Part shown: positions 62,501 to 64,000 of the stretch, in pieces | Position numbering within the stretch: position 1 is the stretch's first letter | How the letters are laid out: each line of letters opens with the position of its first letter | Source: Symbiodinium natans | Taxonomy: Eukaryota > Sar > Dinophyceae > Suessiales > Symbiodiniaceae | Assembly (NCBI GenBank): GCA_905221605.1 | Contig: CAJNDS010002648.1 | Coordinates: 266,415 to 330,414, forward strand | Length of the DNA: 64,000 nt | Reading direction: 5' to 3' | Program-made: the position numbers and the translations under genes | Notes under the pieces: generated by a model | The model's database searches: none | The model's input: the letters and a program-made list of their open reading frames with translations, nothing else | What the model was told of the DNA's origin: nothing

Positions 62501-63846
62501 TGAGGGTTTAGGGTTTAGGGTTTAGGGTTTAGGGTTTAGGGTTTAGGGGAACCCCCCAGAGGCCCTAAACCCTAAACCCTAAGCCCTAGGCCCTAAACCC
62601 TAAACGCTAAGCCCTAAGCCCCAGAGCCCTAGAGCCCCAGAGCCCTAAAGCCCTAAGTCCTAACCCTGAAGTTCCCATCCCCTGAAGGTCCACAAGATCT
62701 GCGTGGACCTTCTGCAGGACAACAGACGGCTGCAGGCACATACCGGGTTTGCCCTCAAGGAGGGCCACTCCACATTTGGTGGGGTTTAGGGTTTAGGGTT
62801 TAGGGTTTAGGGTTTAGGGTTTAGGGTTTAGGGTTTAGGGTTTAGGGTTTAGGGTTTGGGTTTTAGGGTTTAGGGTTTAGGGTTTAGGGGGTTTGGGGTT
62901 TAGGGGTACGAGTTGGCTCATCCCTTTTCTTGGCTACGGGTGCCCGGAGCTTTGGCAAAGGCGTGCAGGCTTGCCGCCTGAGCCTGGGCACTAGCAGTCC
63001 GTGTTGTCGTCGAGTTGGCCGCCGCAGAACAGGGTTTGGGGTTTAGGGTTTAGGGTTTAGGGTTTAGGGGTTCACGGAGCTGGAGTCAATCCTGTCCTTC
63101 CTGACCTCACATCCGCCGGACCAGCTCGACATGGAGTATCCCAGCGTGTAGAAGCAGCAGCCGTCGGTGCGCTTTAACGACCCTAACGACCCTAAACCCC
63201 AAACCCCAAACCCCAAACCCCAAACCCCAAACCCCAAACCCCAAACCCTAAACCCTAAACCCTAAACCCTAAACCCTAAACCCCAAACCCTAAACCCTAA
63301 ACTACCTAAAGAACCGACAGGCCCTGAAGACCTTCAGCCCTCAAGATGCTCTAACCCTCAGACCCAAAGCCTAGATGCTAAATTTACACTCAAGTCCCGA
63401 GACCTCATGTTCGCCCAGGAAATGCGGCTCGTTCGGGGTATCAGAAAGAATGGATGGAATGCGGCTGGGTCCCGGAAGAAGTTTGACCAAGATTGCTTCT
63501 GAACGTTGCCCCCCCCCCCCCCAAGCCTTAACTCCCCTCAAAAAAGCAAGCCCTTGGGGTTTAGGTGTCGGTCTTGGGGTCTAGGGTCGAGGGTGCCTTA
63601 ACCTGAGCCCTTAGCCCTAAATCTTAAAGAGCCCTCAACTCAACCTTTGAGTTCAACCCCTCTATAAGCGCCCTAAACCCTAAACCCTAAACCCTAAACC
63701 CTAAACCCTAAACCCTAAACCCTAAACCCTAAACCCTAAACCCTAAACCCTAAACCCTAAACCCTAAACCCTAAACCCTAAACCCTAAACCCTAAACCCT
63801 CCAGCCAGCTCCTGCCAACCCTCTGCTTGCATCGGAAAACCCCGAT
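28258..63846 (+). CDS. Series of small exons of one or more unidentified long genes
   Basis: More than thirty short open patches on the + strand, each flanked by telomere-type repeat, read as protein with ordinary residue composition. Several neighbours join in phase: 44444-44532 to 44680-44766 to 45853-45941, and 61839-61932 to 62416-62505. Most of the stronger exons are Leu/Ala/Glu-rich and look helical (for example HLCKILLEYAVENS and NAKAMCLALRRAIED). I do not recognise the family. It could be one very large gene, several genes, or the downstream part of the kinase gene. A 7.6-kb inverted-repeat element sits in the intron between 46.85 and 55.3 kb. The individual exons below carry their own confidence. 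Confidence 0.6.
28312..28865. repeat. TTTAGGG array, unassigned patch and CCCCAAA run
   Basis: A TTTAGGG array (28330-28393), a patch 28395-28560 with no supported exon, more TTTAGGG (28574-28625), a patch 28630-28780, and CCCCAAA/CCCTAAA (28800-28862). Confidence 0.6.
28866..28943 (+). CDS. Unidentified exon
   Basis: The reading is RAQMRDLLRPIWKQQRGQKV followed by LFRLQ. The acceptor is AACAG| and the donor GTCTTT at 28944. It looks helical and basic. Confidence 0.65.
29410..29477 (+). CDS. Weak candidate exon
   Basis: After CATAAG| the frame LAAQELTPRSAHEPRPWRLW is open. A second frame (LMNLGHGGCGTGSQIGGFR) is also open, so the choice is uncertain. Confidence 0.3.
29478..30199. other. Intron with a dispersed-repeat fragment, poly-T and CTG runs
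   Basis: TTTAGGG (29499-29545) is followed by a second, partial copy of the GGATCCTACTATTTGGG...GGGGTCCCCT family (29546-29620). A poly-T tract with AT-rich sequence (29724-29822), a CTG triplet run (29910-29929) and CCCTAAA blocks (29930-29970 and 30112-30180) follow. Confidence 0.6.
30200..30259 (+). CDS. Unidentified exon
   Basis: The reading is AEPEQVLEVAEARAWRDGLQ. It is acidic and helical, with a GT donor at 30260. Flanks are CCCTAAA on both sides. Confidence 0.6.
30723..30778 (+). CDS. Weak candidate exon
   Basis: The open frame reads PWELARPNKRPEDVKWG after GGCCAG|, ending at a possible GT donor near 30781. Composition is the only support. Confidence 0.35.
31057..31126 (+). CDS. Weak candidate exon, frame uncertain
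   Basis: A patch of about 80 bases is open in more than one + frame (LSWSERLVAFHARTSEHPA or LAGASALWRFTPERASTQLA). It is unique sequence between repeat blocks. Confidence 0.3.
31130..31804. repeat. CCCTAAA then TTTAGGG intron block
   Basis: A CCCTAAA/CCCCAAA array (31180-31327) and TTTAGGG arrays (31407-31560) are followed by degenerate G/T-rich sequence (31560-31770). No exon is recognised. Confidence 0.7.
31805..31873 (+). CDS. Unidentified exon
   Basis: The reading is FPQGTLAHEILYGNSKDVKL followed by RAQ. The acceptor is TGCGAG| and a GA donor follows CAG. Confidence 0.65.
32492..32566 (+). CDS. Unidentified exon
   Basis: The reading is DWAYLCSQDLTAALLEILDL followed by TLGQR. The acceptor is CTTCGCAG|. 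Hydrophobic spacing suggests an amphipathic helix. The downstream repeat is G-rich. Confidence 0.75.
32567..33124. other. Intron with an unassigned unique patch
   Basis: The patch 32640-32820 is open on both strands but has no recognised motif. CCCCAAA/CCCTAAA repeats fill 32820-33118. Confidence 0.5.
33125..33198 (+). CDS. Unidentified exon
   Basis: The reading is PCSRIFRLAGLPQAVVADHL followed by EAGEG. It has an AG acceptor after CCCTAAA sequence, a GT donor at 33199, and TTTAGGG downstream from 33210. Confidence 0.7.
33441..33457. repeat. CA dinucleotide run
   Basis: ACACACACACACACA lies in a non-telomeric patch (33400-33550) that shows no supported exon. Confidence 0.7.
33848..33889 (+). 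CDS. Candidate exon
   Basis: The reading is EDPAKMVFAGCKQG between AGCAG| and |GTCTCA. It is short; supported by frame and splice sites only. Confidence 0.5.
34100..34285. repeat. TTTAAGGG and TTTAGGGG arrays
   Basis: Two pure 8-bp variants of the telomere unit follow one another: TTTAAGGG (34145-34218) and TTTAGGGG (34219-34287). Local homogenisation of one-base variants is clear. Confidence 0.85.
34552..34647 (+). CDS. Unidentified exon, strong
   Basis: The reading is SYLRIQLPQWVKSNNLDPSI followed by YPLLPSRSATVL (96 bases, 32 codons). The acceptor is GCACAG| and the donor GTTGGG at 34648. Confidence 0.85.
34803..34850 (+). CDS. Candidate exon
   Basis: The frame reads RNDTETVWELVLMPYS after AGGCAG|. 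The 3' end is unsure; a GT at 34834 is an earlier possible donor. Confidence 0.5.
35023..35120 (+). CDS. Unidentified exon, strong
   Basis: The reading is ISQSKRSVSNLEKFISQGIG followed by EQSLDLSKMKGR. The acceptor is GCCCAG| and the donor GTGCTT at 35121. It is rich in S, K and E. Confidence 0.85.
35121..35832. repeat. CCCTAAA intron block
   Basis: Four CCCTAAA arrays (35166-35275, 35409-35515, 35592-35656 and 35733-35790) alternate with short unassigned patches. Confidence 0.85.
35833..35904 (+). CDS. Unidentified exon
   Basis: The reading is MELHFSRASLWYFGCKCGVS followed by GSL. The acceptor is CCTCAG| and the donor a strong GTAAGG at 35905. CCCTAAA is upstream and TTTAGGG downstream. 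Confidence 0.75.
36226..36363 (+). CDS. Candidate exon
   Basis: The open frame after CAACAG| begins EKATVENGTHSSVLAWYTAV and runs 46 codons to a GTTTAC donor at 36364. It is longer than most exons here. Confidence 0.55.
36421..36590. repeat. CCCAAAAA 8-bp array
   Basis: About 20 pure CCCAAAAA units, an uncommon variant of CCCTAAA. The long - strand frame of repeated FLGFWVFG is a product of the repeat and not a gene. Confidence 0.9.
36617..36676 (+). CDS. Candidate exon
   Basis: The reading is LIQGVPDPVAFDPAQCATE with a GT donor at 36677. It follows a CCCTAAA/CCCAAAAA block. Confidence 0.5.
36700..36835. repeat. Hairpin-forming unique patch
   Basis: CATACCCC ... GGGGTATG pairs (36709-36732), and a second GGGGTATGG lies at 36781-36802. 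This is an AT-richer patch like those near 6062, 31880 and 51040 and may be a small non-autonomous element. Confidence 0.4.
37043..37070 (+). CDS. Weak candidate exon
   Basis: LEPAVLGWE between CCGAAG| and |GTTTCG. Very short; splice context only. Confidence 0.3.
37466..37550 (+). CDS. Unidentified exon
   Basis: The reading is IRSVRHVATVAALAVAEVGM followed by AARGPSDT. The acceptor is AGGCAG| and the donor GTTGGC at 37551, or GTCGGG at 37517 for a shorter form. It is alanine-rich and helical. Confidence 0.6.
37871..37913 (+). CDS. Unidentified exon
   Basis: The reading is ALGYQVEALRCWAR after CCCCAG|, with donor GTTCAA at 37914. CCCTAAA precedes it and TTTAGGG follows it (37955-38000). Confidence 0.6.
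38300..38576. repeat. GAAGAGTAA-type and GAT microsatellites
   Basis: A 9-bp AAGAGTAAG/AAGAGCAAG repeat (38308-38458) and a GAT triplet run (38531-38565) lie in a non-telomeric patch. The - strand frames with poly-His, Leu and Ser runs are products of these repeats. Confidence 0.8.
38663..38908 (-). CDS. Unidentified open frame on the opposite strand
   Basis: An 82-codon - strand frame with balanced composition contains GLTAQILKEAHNQGLGEIII and GLEIDLGGFGS. It has no initiating context or splice sites I can define. It could be an exon of an opposite-strand gene or a gene fragment. It is one of few long unique patches in the second half of the window. Confidence 0.35.
39610..39661 (+). CDS. 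Unidentified exon
   Basis: The reading is EQQLKRDAAWPQFGEAQ after GGGCAG|, with a GC donor at 39662. CCCTAAA/CCCCAAA repeats precede it. Confidence 0.6.
39822..40063 (-). CDS. Candidate opposite-strand exon
   Basis: An 80-codon - strand frame ends exactly at a consensus donor GTGAGTT. Parts read LLVNEMPAIPADPSYPWMRW. The + strand frame QLTAQRQELWKWHPTASKG is also open across the first part, so orientation is uncertain. Confidence 0.4.
40150..40204 (+). CDS. Unidentified exon
   Basis: The reading is PDSKPTAEVAAAASHTKD after CTTAG|. The donor GTTTAG at 40205 is the start of a TTTAGGG-like repeat. Confidence 0.55.
40331..40455. repeat. Pure CCCTAAA array
   Basis: About 18 CCCTAAA units directly upstream of the exon at 40460. 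Confidence 0.9.
40460..40537 (+). CDS. Unidentified exon, strong
   Basis: The reading is QEMGVARNQLLETIVPLRSR followed by PWALKG. The acceptor is CGAAG| and the donor GTCTGA at 40538. Confidence 0.8.
40538..41200. repeat. CCCCCTAAA and TTTAGGG blocks
   Basis: CCCCCTAAA/CCCCTAAA units (40600-40735) are followed by TTTAGGG-type sequence with TGTAGGG variants (40745-40945). The patch 40945-41120 has no supported exon. Confidence 0.7.
41201..41320 (+). CDS. Unidentified exon, strong
   Basis: The reading begins DISEVVRVYTLNAIERLMRA and continues SPDAGLLRRLVLALLLRQ, amphipathic helical sequence. The acceptor is GTCAAG| and a GT donor lies at 41321. Confidence 0.85.
41554..41699 (+). CDS. Candidate exon
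   Basis: An open frame after TTTAG| includes GAAVVIEESKTIANSACFWL and a hydrophobic stretch LNLLVFVADWVHLALFG before a TAA at 41700. It could be an exon or a chance frame in an unusually long unique patch. Confidence 0.4.
41857..41914 (+). CDS. Candidate exon
   Basis: The reading is NEVAVELRRCIWRANGHPE after CTCAG|, with a GT donor near 41916. Confidence 0.5.
42176..42418. repeat. CCCTAAA/CCCTAAG/CCCTCAG array
   Basis: Neighbouring runs of identical one-base variants (CCCTAAG, then CCCTCAG, then CCCTAAA, then CCCTACA) show stepwise homogenisation within one array. Confidence 0.85.
42431..42487 (+). CDS. Unidentified exon
   Basis: The reading is PLPRIPESIAPDLTASSGG after TTGAG|. The 3' limit is uncertain (GA donor). 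Confidence 0.55.
42924..42966 (+). CDS. Unidentified exon
   Basis: The reading is AEVRVRAIAATWLQ after TCCCAG|, with a GC donor at 42967. It resembles a HEAT-like helix, but that is inference. Confidence 0.6.
42967..43772. other. Intron with an unassigned patch and a CCCTAAA array
   Basis: G/T-rich degenerate sequence (43115-43400) and a unique patch (43400-43610) open on the - strand without recognised motif are followed by a CCCTAAA array (43645-43742) before the next exon. Confidence 0.5.
43773..43854 (+). CDS. Unidentified exon, strong
   Basis: The reading is LTVKAITQWYAPNSKLSDQI followed by KDTRLKP. The acceptor is ACGGAG| and a GC donor lies at 43855. CCCTAAA is upstream and TTTAGGG downstream. 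Confidence 0.85.
43945..44062 (-). repeat. Dispersed palindromic repeat family, inverted copy
   Basis: CCCCAATAAGGTACCCCGAA and TTTCGGAAACCCCCACAT are the reverse complement of the motif at 223-340. TATGGGGGTTTTGCGAAA lies at the other end, so the copy itself has inverted ends. Confidence 0.55.
44444..44532 (+). CDS. Unidentified exon, strong
   Basis: The reading is LVESKPQLAQAKLETFAKSA followed by MPHLATGLE. The acceptor is ATCCAG| and the donor GTTTAA at 44533. Phase 0 joins to the next exon. Confidence 0.88.
44680..44766 (+). CDS. Unidentified exon, strong
   Basis: The reading is VERTFDVVPMVSAATVRCLR followed by QAPLAKLLE. The acceptor is CTGAG|. A GA donor at 44767 (GAATTG) gives phase 0 to the next exon. 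A GTTTAG donor at 44774 is possible but breaks the frame. Confidence 0.88.
44767..45852. repeat. Intron running TTTAGGG to CCCTAAA
   Basis: TTTAGGG arrays (44772-44953) start the intron. CCCTAAA arrays (45057-45085, 45468-45576 and 45720-45843) end it. The unique patch 45256-45470 has two open frames and no recognised motif. Confidence 0.75.
45853..45941 (+). CDS. Unidentified exon, strong
   Basis: The reading is EYVAAEQSQDNQFDTIVNLV followed by TAGLDDEIS. The acceptor TTTTAG|GAA is made by repeat-like sequence. A GC donor lies at 45942. TTTAGGG follows. Confidence 0.87.
45942..46792. repeat. Intron with GGGCTTAGA and CCCTAAA arrays
   Basis: TTTAGGG then GGGCTTAGA variants (45966-46125), CCCTAAA arrays (46217-46335 and 46625-46775) and a lower-GC patch (46385-46580) with no supported gene. 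Confidence 0.75.
46793..46851 (+). CDS. Unidentified exon, strong
   Basis: The reading is VLQVAVARGEEAALFINQH. The acceptor is CTCAAG| and the donor GTGTTT at 46852. CCCTAAA is upstream and TTTAGGG downstream. The frame stays open to a TGA at 46876. Confidence 0.82.
47294..47400. repeat. CACTATAA 8-bp satellite, left block
   Basis: About 13 pure CACTATAA units directly left of the inverted-repeat element. The only other copy in the window is the right block, in the same orientation. Confidence 0.92.
47394..47439 (+). repeat. Left terminal inverted repeat
   Basis: This 46-bp end pairs with 54949-54994. Key shared blocks are CTATAG, CTATGT, GGACCTTTATG and TTATTTGACG. Confidence 0.8.
47440..49380. 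repeat. AT-rich array with about 175-bp period and internal inversion
   Basis: Units are made of AAAATTTTAAGGATTTTAAGG-like palindromic stretches plus a GC core. The core CCGGAAAGAGGCAGGCCC is in forward orientation at 47624, 47799, 47974 and 48245. Its reverse form GGGCCTG.CTCTTTCCGG has CCGG at 48128, 48390, 48563, 48741, 48916, 49093, 49266 and 49346. Spacing between neighbours is mostly 173-178 bp. Both orientations meet near 48.1-48.4 kb, so long stem structures are possible. Confidence 0.9.
49491..49516. repeat. Poly-T tract
   Basis: A run of about 26 T residues in AT-rich sequence between the 175-bp array and the GC-rich minisatellite. The neighbouring 49380-49680 sequence has no supported gene. 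Confidence 0.8.
49681..50787 (-). repeat. 30-bp GC-rich minisatellite, open on the - strand
   Basis: From about 49990 to 50757, three related 30-bp units alternate: CTGTAGTCTGCAGGCCCCCG..., CTGTAGTCTCCAGGCCCCCG... and CTGTAGTCACCAGGCCCCCG.... Together they form a roughly 90-bp higher-order unit, with some units deleted. Because 30 is divisible by three, the - strand keeps open frames with a 10-residue repeat of the type GGLQTTARQP / GGLETTVREL. The downstream part (49681-49980) encodes a K/G/E-rich stretch. Whether it is translated is unknown. Confidence 0.75.
50788..51167. other. Unassigned patch
   Basis: Mixed unique sequence between the minisatellite and the direct repeat, with a hairpin-like TTGATAATTGTACTATCA stretch near 51040. 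No gene is supported. Confidence 0.4.
51168..51225 (+). repeat. 58-bp perfect direct repeat, left copy
   Basis: From AGGGTTTAGAGTTTACAAGC to CCCTTAAG, identical to 52683-52740. The two copies flank the transposase-like ORF. Confidence 0.92.
51479..52441 (-). CDS. Transposase-like protein, C-terminal part
   Basis: A 320-codon frame starts at an ATG at 52441; an in-frame stop lies a few codons upstream, so either this is the start or the N-terminal part is lost or in another frame. Near the middle is LPKGHLALHLATQYLRNKSL followed by VACFVHERRHKELKRFANA. Patterns of the type K.H...H......CF..ER.HK..KR.A are common in dinoflagellate repeat-encoded proteins and recall the C-terminal part of large DNA-transposon transposases. 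That assignment is from memory of the pattern and is tentative. It is the longest non-retroviral frame in the window and lies inside the inverted-repeat element. Confidence 0.55.
   Translation of the reverse strand: MRQLHSCSKHMQRRTVCATTHAEMLRHVIRTVREFLEKKKTKDYDIKSSASEALGFYPVFRLCLQEVRDARPLGAAARNAINSFMLLCRVLDILQKTATGDVEHTVLRQAIRAHLEAYQSSYPTATFLPKGHLALHLATQYLRNKSLVACFVHERRHKELKRFANAQTNSHTGSERHLLQEVFLTHSDALDTNELVPGSCLQSPRAANPMLADMFCKHFDLAAAPGLQWSSSVTLPRWRLIKSGDVVLVASPEGVAKVLYHCSFAGYMFTCCTFYEKDKRPNVFKGSENACFINSLHIRGPCITRQDGHLITVVPQDFAM
52683..52740 (+). repeat. 58-bp perfect direct repeat, right copy
   Basis: Identical to 51168-51225, 1515 bp away. It may mark the edges of a 1.46-kb inserted or duplicated segment carrying the transposase-like ORF. 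Confidence 0.92.
53774..54277 (+). CDS. Unidentified small protein, tandem copy 2
   Basis: The frame starts at the first long open point of the unit and carries a glycine/alanine hydrophobic stretch (LLIGGAVASAVMGASVAEV), then FVKKSTKFYRLSNRRLYALN. It runs across the unit boundary. Copy 3 (54314-54697) is the same protein with a one-base change (GGGGCA versus GGGCA near 54145) that gives a shorter C terminus. Function unknown. Confidence 0.4.
   Translation: MQWVPSLLFFGRLLIGGAVASAVMGASVAEVDCSGLCGCMIPMLAVKAVTFCGGVFCTRRFRALQDSRPLQFVKKSTKFYRLSNRRLYALNDNVDVLKELGHLYEKMPLSVAVIFADPHQATIGARQLTGHFNVRTTVRSSTRETAWIIPHARAEVIASIRCSPIVV
54314..54697 (+). CDS. Unidentified small protein, tandem copy 3
   Basis: 127 codons, nearly identical to copy 2 until ADPHQATIG, then ends HDS. 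Copy 1 (near 53294-53614) is more diverged, with STKFDRLSNRHLYALN. Function unknown. Confidence 0.4.
   Translation: MQWVPSLLFFGRLLIGGAVASAVMGASVAEVDCSGLCGCMIPMLAVKAVIFCGGVFCTRRFRALQDSRPLQFVKRSTKFYRLSNRRLYALNDNVDVLKELGHLHEKMPLSVAVIFADPHQATIGHDS
54949..54994 (-). repeat. Right terminal inverted repeat
   Basis: The reverse complement matches 47394-47439 at 36 of 46 positions without gaps. Confidence 0.8.
55005..55109. repeat. CACTATAA 8-bp satellite, right block
   Basis: About 12-13 CACTATAA units, one with CACGATAA, in the same orientation as the left block. Confidence 0.92.
55151..55203 (+). CDS. Candidate exon
   Basis: KDPGICQRERSKKRGDA is open after CCCAG|. It is basic; the donor is uncertain. 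Confidence 0.4.
55333..55383 (+). CDS. Candidate exon
   Basis: The reading is EDPAATLGDGEDAEAL, acidic, after CGAAG|. The donor GTTTAG at 55384 is the start of a TTTAGGG array. CCCTAAA precedes it. Confidence 0.55.
55384..56448. repeat. TTTAGGG-dominated intron block
   Basis: TTTAGGG/TTTTGGGG variants (55384-55570), degenerate patches (55600-55990), and TTTAGGG arrays (56142-56233 and 56351-56400). A very short candidate exon SLGRPELLHR (56093-56120, donor GTAGAT) lies inside. Confidence 0.7.
56449..56536 (+). CDS. Unidentified exon, strong
   Basis: The reading is DGGFEGGGDIVREQDSSLTA followed by ISMSFACRE. The acceptor is GGCCAG|. The donor GTTAGG at 56537 is the start of repeat sequence. 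Confidence 0.83.
57045..57114 (+). CDS. Unidentified exon
   Basis: The reading is SLRLLEFLEEYMSEKLRLTE followed by RR, strongly helical. The acceptor is CCTGAG| and the donor GTTGAA at 57115. CCCTAAA is upstream and TTTAGGG downstream. Confidence 0.75.
57140..57515. repeat. Long TTTAGGG array
   Basis: About 40 TTTAGGG units with one shortened unit near 57322 and a terminal run of GGGTTCA variants. It is the longest G-rich array in the window and sits at the 5' end of an intron. Confidence 0.92.
57516..58315. other. Intron patch without a supported gene
   Basis: GGGAGCCTTAG-like short repeats (57525-57600) and unique sequence. A - strand frame at 58028-58372 is open but has no recognised motif. 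Confidence 0.45.
58316..58381 (+). CDS. Unidentified exon
   Basis: The reading is SCEPRHWGTMVNLCLIGEHS followed by RR. The acceptor is CCCCAG| and the donor GTGGGT at 58382. Confidence 0.65.
58563..58692. repeat. Homogeneous CTCTAAA array
   Basis: About 18 pure CTCTAAA units, a one-base variant of CCCTAAA, with an abrupt change to CCCTAAA at 58695. Confidence 0.92.
58757..58813 (+). CDS. Candidate exon
   Basis: The reading is PSQKDAGANPISDRQRLCL after GTGAG|. Limits are uncertain. Confidence 0.45.
58888..59182. repeat. 145-bp tandem duplication
   Basis: A unit of CCCTAAA repeats plus CATATTAAGGCTTAGGATTC and the following unique sequence occurs twice (anchor at 58945 and 59090), almost unchanged. 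Confidence 0.85.
59310..59341 (+). CDS. Candidate exon
   Basis: The reading is LYIMEAAVRQ after CCAAG|, with a GC donor at 59342. CCCTAAA is upstream and TTTAGGG downstream. Confidence 0.45.
59350..60109. repeat. TTTAGGG, poly-G and CCCTGAA blocks
   Basis: TTTAGGG with GTGTAGG and GTTCAGG variants (59350-59463), a G run of about 36 bases (59465-59500), unassigned sequence (59500-59950), and a CCCTGAA array (59958-60045) then CCCTAAA. Confidence 0.8.
60110..60170 (+). CDS. Unidentified exon
   Basis: The reading is LAAEDVKQAREKEKAPSNPK, charged and helical. The acceptor is CAAAG|; the 3' end is uncertain. Confidence 0.65.
60344..60389 (+). CDS. Candidate exon with a canonical pyrimidine-rich acceptor
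   Basis: The reading is TKPDCLRTFLTGCEP after ACTTTGATTTCAG|, one of few acceptors here not built from telomere repeat. The donor is GTGTCG at 60390. Confidence 0.55.
60989..61063 (+). CDS. Unidentified exon, strong
   Basis: The reading is EEQFLLLSHLCKILLEYAVE followed by NSQSQ. The acceptor is CCCAG| after a CCCTAAA array. A GC donor lies at 61064; the frame stays open further. Confidence 0.85.
61267..61320. repeat. Inverted-repeat hairpin
   Basis: GGTCCCTTTTGGGG at the left pairs perfectly with CCCCAAAAGGGACC at the right, across a loop of about 22 bases. It could be a very small non-autonomous element or an intron structure. Confidence 0.7.
61562..61605 (+). CDS. Candidate exon
   Basis: The reading is LELGVCFSSGGGTG after AAAGCAG|, with donor GTGCAG at 61606. 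Confidence 0.5.
61839..61932 (+). CDS. Unidentified exon, strong
   Basis: The reading is TLGEVLVNAKAMCLALRRAI followed by EDPVPMETMRN. The donor GTGCCA at 61933 leaves one base. It joins in phase to GTGCCGATT of the next exon, giving RNCADSLLSL. The acceptor is AAAAAG|. Confidence 0.9.
62416..62505 (+). CDS. Unidentified exon, strong
   Basis: The reading is ADSLLSLAKNFDEAKTVFLD followed by LSKEALNSE. The acceptor is GCCGCAG|. The donor is GTTTAG at 62506 (repeat-derived), or GA at 62502, which gives phase 0 for the next exon. Confidence 0.9.
62688..62778 (+). CDS. Unidentified exon, strong
   Basis: The reading is VHKICVDLLQDNRRLQAHTG followed by FALKEGHSTF. The acceptor is CTGAAG|. The donor is GTGGGG at 62779, followed by TTTAGGG. 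Confidence 0.88.
63068..63145 (+). CDS. Unidentified exon, strong
   Basis: The reading is GFTELESILSFLTSHPPDQL followed by DMEYPS. The acceptor TTTAG| is repeat-derived. The donor is GTGTAG at 63146. Confidence 0.85.
63662..63800. repeat. Pure CCCTAAA array
   Basis: About 19 CCCTAAA units directly upstream of the last candidate exon. Confidence 0.9.
63809..63846 (+). CDS. Candidate exon
   Basis: The reading is LLPTLCLHRKTPM after AGCCAG|, with donor GTCGGC at 63847. The window ends shortly after in TTTAGGG repeats. Confidence 0.5.
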
Positions 63847-64000
63847 GTCGGCAAAGCCGAAACCCTAACCCCTGAACCCAGAACTCTCAAACCTGCAGCC
63901 CTGAAGTTTCTGAATGTAAGGGTCTAGGGTTTAGGGGTTAGGGGTTAGGGGTTTAGGGTTTAGGGTTTAGGGCTACTGAGCCCGAAACCATGAACGAATG

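Noticed and set aside
1-64000. The window as a chromosome end or true telomere
   Set aside because: TTTAGGG and CCCTAAA alternate in both orientations throughout, arrays are short and variant-rich, and exons lie between them. A telomere would have one orientation and a terminal position.
1-64000. tRNA or rRNA genes
   Set aside because: I looked for rRNA and tRNA signatures in the unique patches and saw none. The only tRNA-like match is the 13-base primer site of the retrotransposon.

Overview
The window is nuclear DNA of a dinoflagellate. The evidence is interspersed plant/alveolate-type telomeric repeats (TTTAGGG/CCCTAAA), very small exons, introns that often begin with GC or GA instead of GT and end in AG, a Ty1/copia element of the dinoflagellate type, and a 12-base match to the 3' end of the dinoflagellate spliced leader inside its LTRs. 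It does not look like a chromosome end. TTTAGGG and CCCTAAA blocks alternate in both orientations along all 64 kb and are separated by short patches of ordinary sequence.

The main result is that many of these short patches are exons. Read on the + strand, patches between 1.65 and 27.2 kb spell out a protein kinase domain subdomain by subdomain: glycine loop (1.65 kb), VAVK lysine (2.4), RHPNLV (3.2), hinge (4.0), helix E (5.8), HRDVK (7.35), N of the catalytic loop (8.3), DMG replacing DFG (9.3), APE (20.2), DVFSFG (21.9), and CW...RP (27.2). At most core junctions the codon phase carries over exactly. A domain of about 270 residues is therefore spread over 25.5 kb, and its introns are made largely of telomere-type repeats. 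From about 28 to 64 kb a second series of small + strand exons follows. They encode a long, apparently helical protein I do not recognise. It may be one gene or several, and I cannot exclude that it continues the kinase gene.

Two large mobile elements sit inside introns. (1) A 9.9-kb Ty1/copia retrotransposon (9674-19579) lies in the intron between the DMG and APE exons. It has 221-bp LTRs differing at one base, a CCCTA target duplication in a CCCTAAA array, and a primer site matching the anticodon arm of initiator tRNA-Met. It encodes gag, two aspartic-protease-like segments, a cytosine-C5-methyltransferase-like module, integrase, a 2-oxoglutarate/Fe(II)-dioxygenase-like module, reverse transcriptase, RNase H and a membrane/Cys-His tail. 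Small frameshifts break the polyprotein. (2) A 7.6-kb element with 46-bp terminal inverted repeats (47394-54994) lies inside an 8-bp satellite. It carries a 175-bp AT-rich repeat array, a 30-bp GC-rich minisatellite, a transposase-like ORF on the - strand, and tandem 540-bp gene-like duplications.

The way the parts fit suggests an intron system built on the telomere motif. The unit GGTTTAG begins with a GT donor and ends with an AG acceptor, and several exons end exactly where the repeat supplies GTTTAG. Introns tend to start G-rich (TTTAGGG) and end C-rich (CCCTAAA), so the two ends of one intron could pair. Exon limits are my own reading and need transcript data. Several weaker exons are marked as such.
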